Shown: positions 26,573 through 36,283 of the stretch, one piece after another
How positions within the stretch are numbered: position 1 is the stretch's first letter
Layout: the number at the start of each line of letters is the position of its first letter
Source: Splendidivirga corallicola
GTDB lineage: Bacteria; Bacteroidota; Bacteroidia; Cytophagales; Cyclobacteriaceae
Length of the DNA stretch: 64,000 nucleotides
Direction of reading: 5' to 3'
Assembly (NCBI GenBank): GCA_030442035.1
Contig: JAUJEA010000015.1
Span: 117,764-181,763, forward strand
Position numbers and translations under genes: made by a program
Notes under the pieces: generated by a model
What the model was told of the DNA's origin: nothing
What the model saw: only the letters and a program-made list of their open reading frames with translations
The model's database searches: none

Positions 26573-27493
26573 TTATTTCAGTTGTTCTTTTATTTCTTTT
26601 AATATCTTTTCTCCTCCATCATTTAGGACCATTTCTGCAAGTTCAGCCCCAATAAGTTCAGGATCATTTTTGCTTTTTTTAACATTTTTCCTGATGATTT
26701 CTTCTCCATTGAGAGAAATTATACCACCGGTAAGACTCAATAAATCATTCTCCAATCTTGCCATCCCAAAGACAGGAATGCTACACCCTCCTTCGAGCTT
26801 TTTTAAATAGGCCCTTTCTGCCAAAAGACAGACCTCAGTATCGGTATGATTGATTGTATTTCTGACGACCTCTTGCTTCTCTTTGGGCAAAGCATGTGCA
26901 CACTCTATGGCAATGCTTCCCTGACCAACAGCAGGTATTATTTGATCAACATGTAATTTCTGTACGATCATGTCCTCATAGCCCATCCGATGCACCCCGG
27001 CATATGCAAGTAACAAAGCATCACAAGCCCCTTCCTTCATTTTTCTTATTCTTGTTTGCAAATTGCCTCTGACCGGAACAGTTTTCAGATGTGGGTAGTA
27101 GTGTTTAAAAAAAGCGATCCTTCTTGTGGAGGAAGTACCAATAACCAAATTATCCTCTATGTTCAAATTCGCTTTATGGCTGAGTAATACATCATTAGCC
27201 ACTTCCCGCTCTCCGAAAGCTATTAGCTTAAAACCTTCAGGTAGTACCGACTGCATGTCCTTGGCGCTGTGAACAGCAATATCGATGTTTCCAGAGATTA
27301 ATTGTTCCTCAATTTCCTCTGTAAAGACCCCTTTGCTACCAATCTTCGAAATTGAAACGTCCAGGATTTTATCCCCTGTAGTTTCAATGGTGATAATTTC
27401 CGTTTCAATACCAGCCTTTTGCAGTTTGTCTGAGACATGATGGGCCTGCCACAATGCTAATTTACTTCCTCTTGTACCAATTCTTATTTTCAC
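26573..27493 (-). CDS. hemC: Porphobilinogen deaminase (hydroxymethylbilane synthase)
   Basis: This 306-residue cytosolic enzyme joins four porphobilinogens into hydroxymethylbilane in haem synthesis. IRIGTRGSKLALWQA is the canonical start. DIAVHSAKDMQSVLP carries substrate-binding residues, and the Cys of LEGGCSIPVFGMA attaches the dipyrromethane cofactor. The start codon is GTG (27493), only 4 bases after the upstream holB-like gene, indicating an operon holB-hemC-cyclophilin. No other haem genes are adjacent. Confidence 0.96.
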   Translation of the reverse strand: MKIRIGTRGSKLALWQAHHVSDKLQKAGIETEIITIETTGDKILDVSISKIGSKGVFTEEIEEQLISGNIDIAVHSAKDMQSVLPEGFKLIAFGEREVANDVLLSHKANLNIEDNLVIGTSSTRRIAFFKHYYPHLKTVPVRGNLQTRIRKMKEGACDALLLAYAGVHRMGYEDMIVQKLHVDQIIPAVGQGSIAIECAHALPKEKQEVVRNTINHTDTEVCLLAERAYLKKLEGGCSIPVFGMARLENDLLSLTGGIISLNGEEIIRKNVKKSKNDPELIGAELAEMVLNDGGEKILKEIKEQLK

Positions 27494-27497
27494 TGAT

Positions 27498-28622
27498 TTA
27501 TGATCTGATAATGTTGGAAATACTTAATGACATATCCAGGAACAATATTTTAGGATTAGCATTCCGTTCAAGGTGTCCGTATCCCGTATTGATCTGGCCA
27601 ACAACTTTCTCAGTTTTAGCAGGATCCATGACTTTACCAAAATTCTTTACAAAATCCAGTTCTTCACCTTCTAACCTACCCAGTTCGTTATGATCAAATT
27701 GCGAGATCAAGGTCTCTCTCATAATACTTAATCCGTATTGCATCAGGCTCTTCTGTGACTCTTTATTCATTTTTTGAAACTGATCAGATCCCAAAACCAT
27801 TTGTGAATAGTCTCGTGAGTAGCAATGTCGCATCCAGTCTCTGAACATTTTATGGCCATCATCATCTACTTCACCCAACATTCTTCTGGCATTATTCAGG
27901 TTTCCCTCTGCCAAATGGGCAATATGGGCAGCATTACTTTCATTAAGGCTTTCCTCCTCAATCAGGATATTCTTTATTTCTTCATCGCTAAAGCTGCGAA
28001 TCTGAATCATTTGTGTTCTAGAAAGAATTGTTGTGAGGAGCTTATCAAAATCATTGGAGACCAACAAAAAGACAGTTTTTTCAGGTGGCTCTTCCAAGAT
28101 CTTGAGTATCGCATTGGCGGCTGCCGGATGCATGTGCTCCGGACGCCATATAAGCATTATTTTATACTCCGCTTCGAATGCTTTTAGCGATAGGCTCTTA
28201 AGTATTTGCCGGCTCTCTTCTTTAGAGATATTGACTTGTTTATTTTCCCCTCCAAAAGTGTAGTTCCAATCATGAATGTCTCCGTAGGGATTTTCAATAA
28301 GGAATTTCCTCCATTCCTTAAGATAGTTTTGGCTTATTACATCCTTCCCCGTGATATTTTTTGTCGCGCTTACCGGAAAAGCAAAGTGCATATCGGGATG
28401 AATCAATTTCTCCATTTTTTTACATGAGGGGCAATTTCCACAGGCATCATTTTCTTGCCTATCAGTACAATTGAGGTAAGTCGCAAAAGCCAGAGCCATG
28501 GCTAAATTGGCGCTACCTTCCCGGCCAAAAAAAAGTTGGGCATGCGCCACATGATTTTTTTTAACGGCATCAATAAATCCGACTTTGATATCTTCGAGGC
28601 CTTTTATTTCAGCAAATCTCAT
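27498..28622 (-). CDS. DNA polymerase III delta-prime-type clamp-loader subunit
   Basis: This 374-residue protein is an AAA+-like clamp-loader subunit of the delta-prime/DnaX group, acting in chromosomal replication. AHAQLFFGREGSANLAMALAF occupies the Walker A position but lacks the GKT, as expected for non-hydrolysing delta-prime. Four cysteines in the CTDRQENDACGNCPSC region form the zinc module. ILKILEEPPEKTVFLLVSND and LSRTQMIQIRSFSDEEI are strongly conserved in the family. It precedes hemC by 4 bases. Confidence 0.88.
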   Translation of the reverse strand: MRFAEIKGLEDIKVGFIDAVKKNHVAHAQLFFGREGSANLAMALAFATYLNCTDRQENDACGNCPSCKKMEKLIHPDMHFAFPVSATKNITGKDVISQNYLKEWRKFLIENPYGDIHDWNYTFGGENKQVNISKEESRQILKSLSLKAFEAEYKIMLIWRPEHMHPAAANAILKILEEPPEKTVFLLVSNDFDKLLTTILSRTQMIQIRSFSDEEIKNILIEEESLNESNAAHIAHLAEGNLNNARRMLGEVDDDGHKMFRDWMRHCYSRDYSQMVLGSDQFQKMNKESQKSLMQYGLSIMRETLISQFDHNELGRLEGEELDFVKNFGKVMDPAKTEKVVGQINTGYGHLERNANPKILFLDMSLSISNIIRS

Positions 28623-28667
28623 ATGTCCAATCTATCAACTATCAGGAGTTAAGAAAGCATGATATAA

Positions 28668-29858
28668 TTAATCCCAATCCCTGTATCTAGCAGTTTTGTC
28701 AAATATATAATCTAAAATCTTACTTTCATCCTTATCAAAATCAATATCCCTTCTTTCCATGACGGATCTGGCTACTTCGTACATTTTATCTTTTCGATAC
28801 GTGGTAAGTTGTTCTCCACCACCCCAGGAAAATGAAGGGACAAACTTTCTATTATAACCAGCCCCGAAAACATTCGCTGATACACCAACCACCGTACCTG
28901 TGTTGAACATGGTATTAATACCGGATTTGGAATGATCACCCATGATCAGTCCGCAAAATTGTAATCCCGTATCTTTAAAGTCTTGCTCTCCATAATGCCA
29001 AAGGCGTACATTTGAATAATTATTTTTCAAATTTGAATTGTTGGTATCTGCTCCGAGATTGCACCATTCTCCTAAAACGGAGTTACCCAGAAATCCTTCA
29101 TGCCCTTTGTTGGAGTATCCGAAAATCACAGAATTATTCACCTCACCACCTACTTTGCAAAAAGGGCCTATTGTGCTCCCCCCTCTCATTTTGCCTCCCA
29201 TATTGACAAAGGAGCCTTCGCAAAGTGCAAAGGGACCTTTAATGGTAGCTCCTTCATGTATCTGAGTATCTTTTCCAATATAAACAGGGCCATTCTCAGC
29301 ATTGATGATAGCAGCCCGGATTTTTGTTCCCTGTTCAATGAAAACATTCTCCGCTCCATAAATAATGGTATGCTTGTCCTTCAAAGGTTGAGAAACCGTA
29401 TCCTTTGTGATTAACTCAAAGTCCGCATGGATCTGCTCGGCATTCTTTTTGAAAATCTTCCACACAGCATCAATAATGGTAAAGTCCTCATTATGTTCAA
29501 TTGCTCCTTCGGATTCTTTTACTTTAAGTTTATCAAATTTCTCCTTTGAGCCTCTAAAAGCGAGTAGCAGGTCTTTGGAATACAAGCACTGCCCTTCCTT
29601 CAGGGCATATATGATTTTTACCATTGCTTCATCCGGACACACGGCACCATTGATAAAAATATTATCCTTTTCAATTTTTGCCGGATATTTACTAGATAGA
29701 TATTCTTCGGTAAGAAAGGAAGCAACGACCTTAAGCCTGCGTTCCCATTTCTCAGCGATGGTAAGGATACCTACTCTTATCCCAGCCAATGGTCTTGTGA
29801 AGCTTAGTGGTTGGAGGGAGACCTTGGTTTGAGGATGGTCAAACAATACAACATTCAT
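28668..29858 (-). CDS. GlmU-family putative sugar nucleotidyltransferase with left-handed beta-helix
   Basis: This 396-residue protein is a Bacteroidetes-type GlmU relative. The N-terminal half (MNVVLFDHPQTKVSLQPLSF, TRPLAGIRVG) is a nucleotidyltransferase-like domain without the classical LGGG(T/M)G loop, so activity is doubtful. The C-terminal half has hexapeptide repeats (IRAAIINAENGPVYIGKDTQI, ATIKGPFALCEGSFVNMGG), as in acyltransferases. The start is ATG 29858 rather than 29894, because the extra residues overlap the rpmE2 terminator. It may act on a nucleotide sugar for cell-wall precursors; the reaction is not established. Confidence 0.75.
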   Translation of the reverse strand: MNVVLFDHPQTKVSLQPLSFTRPLAGIRVGILTIAEKWERRLKVVASFLTEEYLSSKYPAKIEKDNIFINGAVCPDEAMVKIIYALKEGQCLYSKDLLLAFRGSKEKFDKLKVKESEGAIEHNEDFTIIDAVWKIFKKNAEQIHADFELITKDTVSQPLKDKHTIIYGAENVFIEQGTKIRAAIINAENGPVYIGKDTQIHEGATIKGPFALCEGSFVNMGGKMRGGSTIGPFCKVGGEVNNSVIFGYSNKGHEGFLGNSVLGEWCNLGADTNNSNLKNNYSNVRLWHYGEQDFKDTGLQFCGLIMGDHSKSGINTMFNTGTVVGVSANVFGAGYNRKFVPSFSWGGGEQLTTYRKDKMYEVARSVMERRDIDFDKDESKILDYIFDKTARYRDWD

Positions 29859-29872
29859 AGCACAAAAATAAA

Positions 29873-29906
29873 AAAGTCTCTCAGTTTTAAACATCTGAGA
29901 GACTTT
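29873..29906 (-). terminator. Terminator of rpmE2
   Basis: A perfect 12-bp stem AAAGTCTCTCAG / CTGAGAGACTTT with a 10-base loop is followed on the minus strand by a T-rich tract. It separates rpmE2 from the GlmU-like gene. Confidence 0.9.
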
Positions 29907-29926
29907 ATTTGAAAATCTTATAAAAA

Positions 29927-30172
29927 TTATTTTTTCTTATATCTTCGGTTAAATTTCTCAACCCTACCAGCAGTATCCACGAAGATCTTCTTACCAGTGT
30001 AGAACGGATGAGAAGCTGAACTTACTTCAACTTTGATCAAAGGATATTCGTTGCCATCCTCCCACTTGATTGTCTCTTTGGAAGTCATTGTAGATTTAGT
30101 CAAGAATTTCGTATCACTTGAAGTATCTAAGAAAACTACCTCTTTATATTCCGGATGAATTTCCTTTTTCAT
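29927..30172 (-). CDS. rpmE2: 50S ribosomal protein L31 type B
   Basis: This 81-residue ribosomal protein starts [20 protein letters not shown] and ends [19 protein letters not shown]. The absence of the CxxC zinc motif and the HPFYTG signature place it in the zinc-independent type B group. The start is ATG 30172, because the upstream 13 codons are not family-like. It is a single gene with a strong terminator. Type B L31 is often the only form in Bacteroidetes, so zinc control cannot be inferred. Confidence 0.96.
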   Translation of the reverse strand: MKKEIHPEYKEVVFLDTSSDTKFLTKSTMTSKETIKWEDGNEYPLIKVEVSSASHPFYTGKKIFVDTAGRVEKFNRRYKKK

Positions 30173-30875
30173 TTTGATATATTTTTGTTGATCTCTACAA
30201 AAGAGGCACAAAGATAAATGAATATTGAATATTTCACAAATACCTCCAGTATTTATTCTTTAGGGTTGGTAAAATTTATCTTTTCATATTTATGCTATCA
30301 ATTATCCGAGCTGATAAGATTCACATTATTTTAAGCCTTTAGGTTTCAGGTATCGGGTATCAGTTTCTCCAGAGTTTTGAACCCTGTTACAAATTAGAGA
30401 TATGGGATGTTAATTTTGAGTTTTGAGTTATGAATTTTGAATTAATGCTATTAAGATAAGACTTCAGGTATCAGGTTTTTTTGGCGCACTAAAAAACACT
30501 ATTTAGGCTGAAATCTGATACCTGATGCCTGAAAGCTTTCAAAATATTTTCTTAACTAAATGGCATTGAATTTTGAATTAAAAAAATATCAATGTTTACT
30601 GACCTAAAATTCCTTTAACACTTAAATACAAGGGACGATCCAATATTACATTTTAGTTTCATTAACCGTGTGGTGATTAGCATGTAAGCTTCTATACAAT
30701 TTTATACCTTATTATTAAGTTATTTTTCCAAAATTAAAATTCCAATTAACTAAATTACGCCGCTTGTGCGCAACAAATTCTTTTTCATCGAATTATAATG
30801 GAAATTACCAGGTGTTGCTCATCGCGTCACACTTAATCTGAAAAACAATTCAAAGCTCTTTTTATTTTTTAAAAA
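30173..30875. other. Repeat-bearing intergenic region, no gene seen
   Basis: This 703-base spacer holds an AT-rich GAGTTATGAATTTTGAATT stretch (30414-30455), a half copy of a TCAGGTATCGGGTATCAG motif near 30350-30370, and an inverted-repeat element at 30465-30567. It has no coding frame that I support. Promoters of rpmE2 and the Wzi-like gene must lie at its edges. Confidence 0.6.
30465..30567. repeat. Inverted-repeat element, copy A
   Basis: CAGGTATCAG (30465-30474) and CTGATACCTG (30515-30524) are perfect inverted copies 40 bases apart, followed by CTAAATGGCATT at 30556-30567. A second element with the same layout and the same CTAAATGGCATT is at 46961-47044. Confidence 0.6.
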
Positions 30876-32609
30876 ATGAAAAAAGGATCACTAGTTTTTA
30901 TTGTCATTCTCGGGTTCACTTGCAACGTTTTCTCACAAAGTGCGAACGCTCCATTGAACAAATTCTATTATCATCTATTAGACAGGTATGAAATCAAAAG
31001 CGGTAAGGTCTCCGAATCTTTTCACAGTTCCTCCAAGCCTTATGATAGAAAAGCCATTGCAGCCTTCGTCGATAGTATCAGGTTGAGTGAAGATACTGTC
31101 TTCTTGAATCCAACAGATAGATACAATTTACAATACCTGGCCAATGATAACTGGGAATGGTCTCAAACTGCCAAAAACAACAGCAAGAAACCTTTTTTGA
31201 AAAAGTTATATAGAAATCAATCTGATCTCTATCATGTCAATACAGAACATTTTGATCTTCATGTTAATCCTGTTTTATATTTAAGTGGTGGATTTGATAA
31301 GGACGAGGATTCAACTCCTTATACTAATACGCGTGGTGTTCAAATTAGGGGGAGTGTGGATAAGAAGGTGGGCTTCTATACATTTCTAGGAGAGAACCAA
31401 ACAAGGTTTCCGGCTTATGCCAGAGATTGGGTTGTTGATCCAATTGCAGAGAGATATTCCATTCCGGGAGAAGGCTTTTGGAAAAGCATCGAAGGAAATG
31501 CCTATGATTTTTTCAGTGCCAGAGGCTATATTAACGTTAATGCTACTAAACACATTCAGGTCCAGCTTGGTTTTGATAAAAATTCCATAGGAAATGGGCA
31601 CAGATCGCTGATTCTTTCTGACTTTGCCAACAGCTACGCTTTCATGAAAATCACTACAAGAGTTTGGAAACTGAACTACACTAATATTTTTGCGGAAATG
31701 AAGGCCAATCACCGGGCCAGTCCCGGAGGCTCAAGATCGGATCGTCAATATCCGAATAAGTTCATGGCATTCCATCATCTTAGTTTGAATATTACGAAGA
31801 ACTTTAATGTGGGTATTTTTGAAGCTGTTTCATTTGCTGAGAATGATACCACCAGGGCAACGGTTCCTTTCAATCTCAATTATCTAAACCCTATTATTTT
31901 CTTTAGAGCCATTGAACAGAATGAGGGGAGTCCGCATAATGCTATTTTAGGAGCTGACTTTAAATGGAATCTCTGGGAAAAATTCTCCTTATACGGACAG
32001 ATTGTATTGGATGAGTTTAAGCTGGATAATGTCACCGCCGGAAATGGTTGGTGGGCAAACAAATTTGCCTACCAGTTTGGTGTAAAATATATTGACGTAT
32101 TCAATATCCCTAATCTGGATGTACAGTTGGAAACAAATATAGTCAGGCCATACACCTATTCACACTTTACACAAAGGACCAATTTTTCCCATTATAACTT
32201 ACCTTTAGCGCATCCATTGGGCGCTAATTTTAATGAATACATTGGTATAATGAGGTTTCAGCCTATGAAAAAGCTATGGTTCACAGGTACACTTATGTAT
32301 TCGGAGTATGGGGAAGACATCAATACTACTTCCAATTACGGTGGAAATGTCCGGTTAAACAGCAATTCAAGATTCGATGGTCAGGGAAATCGTTTGGATG
32401 ATTTTGGCAACGAAATTGGTCAGGGTGTTAATACTCAATTGCTGTACGGTGACTTTACTGTAAGCTTTCACTGGAAGCATAATTTGTTCTTCGATTTACA
32501 AGGAGTTTTGAGAAGACTGGATAGTGACATTGATGACAGAGACAAAAACAGTATTTTTGGATCCTTCAGTCTACGCTGGAACATTCCTCAGAGGGCCCTC
32601 GAGTTTTAG
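30876..32609 (+). CDS. Wzi/RemB-like outer membrane beta-barrel protein
   Basis: This 577-residue protein has a signal peptide (SLVFIVILGFTCNVFSQ) and a strand-rich body, including LHVNPVLYLSGGFDKDED, VQIRGSVDKKVGFYTFLGENQ and IQVQLGFDKNSIGNGHRSLI. The GNGHRSLILSDFANSYAFMK segment is typical of the capsule-assembly Wzi superfamily, which also includes the gliding-motility protein RemB of Flavobacterium. The terminal IFGSFSLRWNIPQRALEF ends in Phe, as barrels do. It probably organises surface polysaccharide or contributes to gliding. An MsbA-like exporter gene follows 99 bases downstream. Confidence 0.75.
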   Translation: MKKGSLVFIVILGFTCNVFSQSANAPLNKFYYHLLDRYEIKSGKVSESFHSSSKPYDRKAIAAFVDSIRLSEDTVFLNPTDRYNLQYLANDNWEWSQTAKNNSKKPFLKKLYRNQSDLYHVNTEHFDLHVNPVLYLSGGFDKDEDSTPYTNTRGVQIRGSVDKKVGFYTFLGENQTRFPAYARDWVVDPIAERYSIPGEGFWKSIEGNAYDFFSARGYINVNATKHIQVQLGFDKNSIGNGHRSLILSDFANSYAFMKITTRVWKLNYTNIFAEMKANHRASPGGSRSDRQYPNKFMAFHHLSLNITKNFNVGIFEAVSFAENDTTRATVPFNLNYLNPIIFFRAIEQNEGSPHNAILGADFKWNLWEKFSLYGQIVLDEFKLDNVTAGNGWWANKFAYQFGVKYIDVFNIPNLDVQLETNIVRPYTYSHFTQRTNFSHYNLPLAHPLGANFNEYIGIMRFQPMKKLWFTGTLMYSEYGEDINTTSNYGGNVRLNSNSRFDGQGNRLDDFGNEIGQGVNTQLLYGDFTVSFHWKHNLFFDLQGVLRRLDSDIDDRDKNSIFGSFSLRWNIPQRALEF

Positions 32610-32708
32610 TTTGTTTCCCTAATGAACATCAGTTTTTCCAAAGTTCCGGGCTAAGATATGTGTCGATCCCTGATTAAAGGCTAAATTGCAGCCGGATTTC
32701 AAAAACCT

Positions 32709-34544
32709 ATGAAGACATACCTTAGAATATTATCATTTGCCAGGCCTGTAAGATTATATCTTCCACAATATCTGATTTTTGCCTTATTGGGGATTATTTT
32801 CGGATTGGCCAACCTGGCTCTTGTCAAACCACTTATTGATGTAATCTTCGATCAAATACCTCCTGAGGAGGTTCAGAAATATTTAAATAAACCTGAACAG
32901 TTTTCTTTGGATCCTCAGATCATTATTGAATGGTTCAATCACTATCTGGTCACCTATATGGATCAGTATGATAAATCTGCAGCGCTCACATTTGTATGTT
33001 TAGTGGTTGTGGCCTCAGTCATCCTATCCAATTCGTTTATTTATCTTTCCAATGTTCTACTTGCCAAGATCAGGGCCAGGGTAATCAGGAGGCTCAGATT
33101 AACAGTTTTTGATAAAATCAGCAGATTGCATATCGGTTTCTTTTCGAATGAAAGAAAAGGAGATCTTATGTCCAGAGTGACGAATGATGTACAGGAGATT
33201 GAATATTCCGTAGTCAATACACTGCGCATAGCCTTTAAAGAGCCAGCTACCATTATCTTGTACTTTATCGTACTTTTTTATATGTCTACCAGCTTAACGC
33301 TCTTTACGCTATTGCTGGTCCCTATTGTTGGTGGGTTGTTATCGGAGATTGTTAAAAGACTGAAAAAAAAGGCCACCAAGAGCCAGGAATCCTTGGGCAG
33401 GATTCTGAATATCCTGGATGAAATGCTCTCAGGAATGCGTGTGGTAAAAGCTTTTAATGCCCGAGATTATATTATTGAAAGATTTGATGGGGAAATAAAA
33501 AATTATGCCAAGATCAATGTGTCCATGGCCAAAAAAAATGAATTGGCCTCACCTGTATCACAGATTATCGGAATTTCTTTTGTAGCAGTCATCTTATACT
33601 ACGGCGGTAGTTTAGTATTGCAGGAAAACGCTGAGCTTGAAGCAAGTGATCTTGTCACTTATCTCCTTATCTTTTCGCAAGTACTCCCATCATTGAAAGA
33701 AATTTCAAAATCTTTTAGTGGTATTCAAAGAGGGCTGGCTTCGGCAAAGCGTATATTTGAAACGATTGATACGAAACCTGCCATACAAAATAGACCAAAT
33801 GCTGTAGAGATTGATCGTTTTAGTGAAAAGATTGAGTTTAAGAATGTCTTTTTTGCATATGAGGATCATGACGTCCTGAAAGATATCAATGTAGAGATAG
33901 AGAATGGAAAAACCATTGCGCTTGTAGGACCTTCCGGCGGCGGAAAATCTACTTTAGTAGATCTGATTCCCAGGTTTTATGATGTTACCAAGGGTGCTAT
34001 ATTGATAGATGGAAAAGATATAAAAGATTACAAGATCAGTTCTGTAAGAAATCTAATGGGTATTGTAACACAAGAATCCATCCTATTCAACGATACCGTT
34101 TTTAATAACATAGCATTTGGTATGCCCAATGCAAAAGAGGAAGATGTTATCAATGCTGCTAAAATTGCAAATGCCCATGCTTTTATTGAAAAAATGGAAG
34201 AGGGTTATTACACTGAGATAGGTGAAAGAGGCACTAAACTATCGGGAGGGCAGAGGCAAAGATTGAGTATTGCCAGAGCAATTTTGAAAAACCCGCCCAT
34301 TTTAATTCTTGATGAAGCCACCTCGGCCTTGGATTCGGAATCAGAGAAACTTGTACAGGGAGCGTTAACAAATCTAATGAAGAATCGAACCTCTATCGTT
34401 ATTGCTCATCGACTGAGTACCATCCAACACGCTGATGAGATCCTGGTAGTACGAGAGGGTAAAATTGAAGAAAGAGGAACACACGATGAACTACTTGATC
34501 ACAATGGGATTTATAGCAAACTTATTGAAATGCAATCATTTTAG
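32709..34544 (+). CDS. MsbA-like ABC exporter (fused membrane and ATPase domains)
   Basis: This 611-residue inner-membrane half-exporter is assumed to dimerise and flip a lipid such as lipid A core. The membrane domain (residues 1-330) has about six helices and the coupling stretch RLHIGFFSNERKGDLMSRVTN. The ATPase domain has Walker A GPSGGGKST, Q-loop VTQESILFND, signature LSGGQRQR, Walker B ILILDEATSALD and H-loop IVIAHRLST, all intact. The Wzi-like and lpxH-like genes elsewhere in the window fit an envelope role, but MsbA and drug exporters cannot be separated by sequence here. Confidence 0.9.
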   Translation: MKTYLRILSFARPVRLYLPQYLIFALLGIIFGLANLALVKPLIDVIFDQIPPEEVQKYLNKPEQFSLDPQIIIEWFNHYLVTYMDQYDKSAALTFVCLVVVASVILSNSFIYLSNVLLAKIRARVIRRLRLTVFDKISRLHIGFFSNERKGDLMSRVTNDVQEIEYSVVNTLRIAFKEPATIILYFIVLFYMSTSLTLFTLLLVPIVGGLLSEIVKRLKKKATKSQESLGRILNILDEMLSGMRVVKAFNARDYIIERFDGEIKNYAKINVSMAKKNELASPVSQIIGISFVAVILYYGGSLVLQENAELEASDLVTYLLIFSQVLPSLKEISKSFSGIQRGLASAKRIFETIDTKPAIQNRPNAVEIDRFSEKIEFKNVFFAYEDHDVLKDINVEIENGKTIALVGPSGGGKSTLVDLIPRFYDVTKGAILIDGKDIKDYKISSVRNLMGIVTQESILFNDTVFNNIAFGMPNAKEEDVINAAKIANAHAFIEKMEEGYYTEIGERGTKLSGGQRQRLSIARAILKNPPILILDEATSALDSESEKLVQGALTNLMKNRTSIVIAHRLSTIQHADEILVVREGKIEERGTHDELLDHNGIYSKLIEMQSF

Positions 34545-34693
34545 TTTCAAAAACTCCGCTTTTTTCTTAAATTAAATTGATTAATATCAGCTTTCGCAGA
34601 GAAATCCAGACTAAAAAATTCATTCCGGCAGTGGAGAGGCTTGAGTTAACCTGGCGATAAAAAGGTTAACATCTTCTGAATTAGTGTTTGGAG

Positions 34694-36241
34694 ATGAGGA
34701 TATACAGTTTTTTTTCATTGTTATTATATTCTTTTTGCCTGGTGCATCATAATATATCAGCTCAATCGCGTATTATAGACAGCCTGGAAAGCGAAATTGC
34801 AAAAATCGATTTGGAAGATACCCTTACAATCAATTTGCGCAATGAGTTGGCCTTCCAATACTTATCCCTTAATCCGGTAAAAGCCAGAGCGTTGGCTCAG
34901 AATGCACTTGAGCAAGGATTGCAACGAAAGTTTAACCAGGGAATCGCCCGGAGCTACAATGTACTGGGAGGGTCTTATTGGGCAGAAGGCCGGTATGACC
35001 TGGGGCTTGAGTTTTACCTTAAATCGCTGCGTATTTATGAAACCATAGATGATAAAAAGGGAATTGCCATTTGTTTCAATAATATCGGAGAGATCTTTAA
35101 AAAACAAAAAAACTACAAAGAAGCTTTAGAAAATCATCTCAAATCACTTGAAATAAAAGAGCAATATTTGCCACATCTCAATCCGGTAATGTCTTATATC
35201 AATATAGGAGAGCTTTACCTGAATCTCAAGGACCTTTCCAAGGCAGTTGACTTTTTTGAGAGGGCTCTGACAATTTCAAGACAAAGCAATAATCAGACTG
35301 CCATGGCCTATGCCTATAACGGGTTAGGGGATATTTATCAGCTTAAAGGGCAATTGAAAGTAGCCATTAAGTTCTATAAAAATGCACTTAAAATCCGTGA
35401 AAAGATCAGTGATAAGAGGGGGGAAGCTTCCTCCAATAACAGCCTGGGCCAGCTTCATATTAAATCAAATAATTTAGCGCAATCTGAATATCATTTAAAA
35501 AGAGCACTTGCCATCTCTAAGGAAATTGGCGCTTCGGATATTAGTATGACCAACTATTTGTATCTCTCTAAATTGGATTCAGCTAAAGGTGATATGCAAG
35601 GTGCCCTGGAGCATTACAAGGAATATGCCTCGCTGAAGGATCAATTATTCAATATTGGTCAAACTGAAAAAATGGCTAATATCAAAGCAGCTTATGAGAT
35701 GGATGCCAAGGAAAAGGAAAATGAACTTTTGAAACAACAACAACATGCCAGTGAGTTGGAGATTAAATTAAAGAATTCAATTCTCTACACAGTCAGTATC
35801 ATTCTTATTCTGGCCCTTTCATTGGTTCTGGTACTTTTTGTACAAAAAAGACAGAAGCACATCGCGCATAGTTTATTATTGGAAAAGAATAAGGAAATCC
35901 AATCGCAAAAAGATGAGATCAACGCTCAGGCAGAAGAACTACAATCTTTAAATGAAACCCTAGTAGCCCTCAACCAAACGCTCGAAGAAAAAATCCAAAA
36001 AAGAACTGCTCAGTTAGAGGTCCAAAACAATCAATTAACTGAGTATGCTTTTATCAATGCTCATAAACTAAGAGGACCACTGGCCAGCATACTGGGATTA
36101 GTAAATATTATTGAAACCAGTAAACTTGAAGATCAGGAAAAACAAATTGTGGAATACCTCAAACTCAGCGCCGAAGAGCTGGATGAAGTCATTAAAAACA
36201 TCCGGTCAATTTTGGAACAGGAAGGGCATACAAAGAAATAA
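34694..36241 (+). CDS. TPR sensor protein ending in a histidine-kinase dimerisation segment without ATPase domain
   Basis: This 515-residue protein has a signal sequence (MRIYSFFSLLLYSFCLVHHN), about six TPR repeats (residues 60-330, such as GIARSYNVLGGSYWAEGRYD and AMAYAYNGLGDIYQLKGQLK), one transmembrane helix (about 362-385, LYTVSIILILALSLVLVLFV), a coiled coil (395-445), and a HisKA-like DHp helix with His457 in INAHKLRGPLASILG. It then stops after LDEVIKNIRSILEQ. No N, G1 or G2 boxes follow, so it cannot bind ATP like a normal kinase. ATG 34694 is preferred over TTG 34688. It may be a phosphotransfer protein or a regulator of another kinase. Confidence 0.88.
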   Translation: MRIYSFFSLLLYSFCLVHHNISAQSRIIDSLESEIAKIDLEDTLTINLRNELAFQYLSLNPVKARALAQNALEQGLQRKFNQGIARSYNVLGGSYWAEGRYDLGLEFYLKSLRIYETIDDKKGIAICFNNIGEIFKKQKNYKEALENHLKSLEIKEQYLPHLNPVMSYINIGELYLNLKDLSKAVDFFERALTISRQSNNQTAMAYAYNGLGDIYQLKGQLKVAIKFYKNALKIREKISDKRGEASSNNSLGQLHIKSNNLAQSEYHLKRALAISKEIGASDISMTNYLYLSKLDSAKGDMQGALEHYKEYASLKDQLFNIGQTEKMANIKAAYEMDAKEKENELLKQQQHASELEIKLKNSILYTVSIILILALSLVLVLFVQKRQKHIAHSLLLEKNKEIQSQKDEINAQAEELQSLNETLVALNQTLEEKIQKRTAQLEVQNNQLTEYAFINAHKLRGPLASILGLVNIIETSKLEDQEKQIVEYLKLSAEELDEVIKNIRSILEQEGHTKK

Positions 36242-36283
36242 ACAGATTTCAACTATCTGAAATGTTCATATCAGAACCGAACT

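Noticed and set aside
36241..36283. Frameshifted remains of a histidine-kinase ATPase domain after the TPR sensor
   Set aside because: Only 42 bases lie before the end of the next convergent gene, and no N, G1 or G2 box is found in any frame there.
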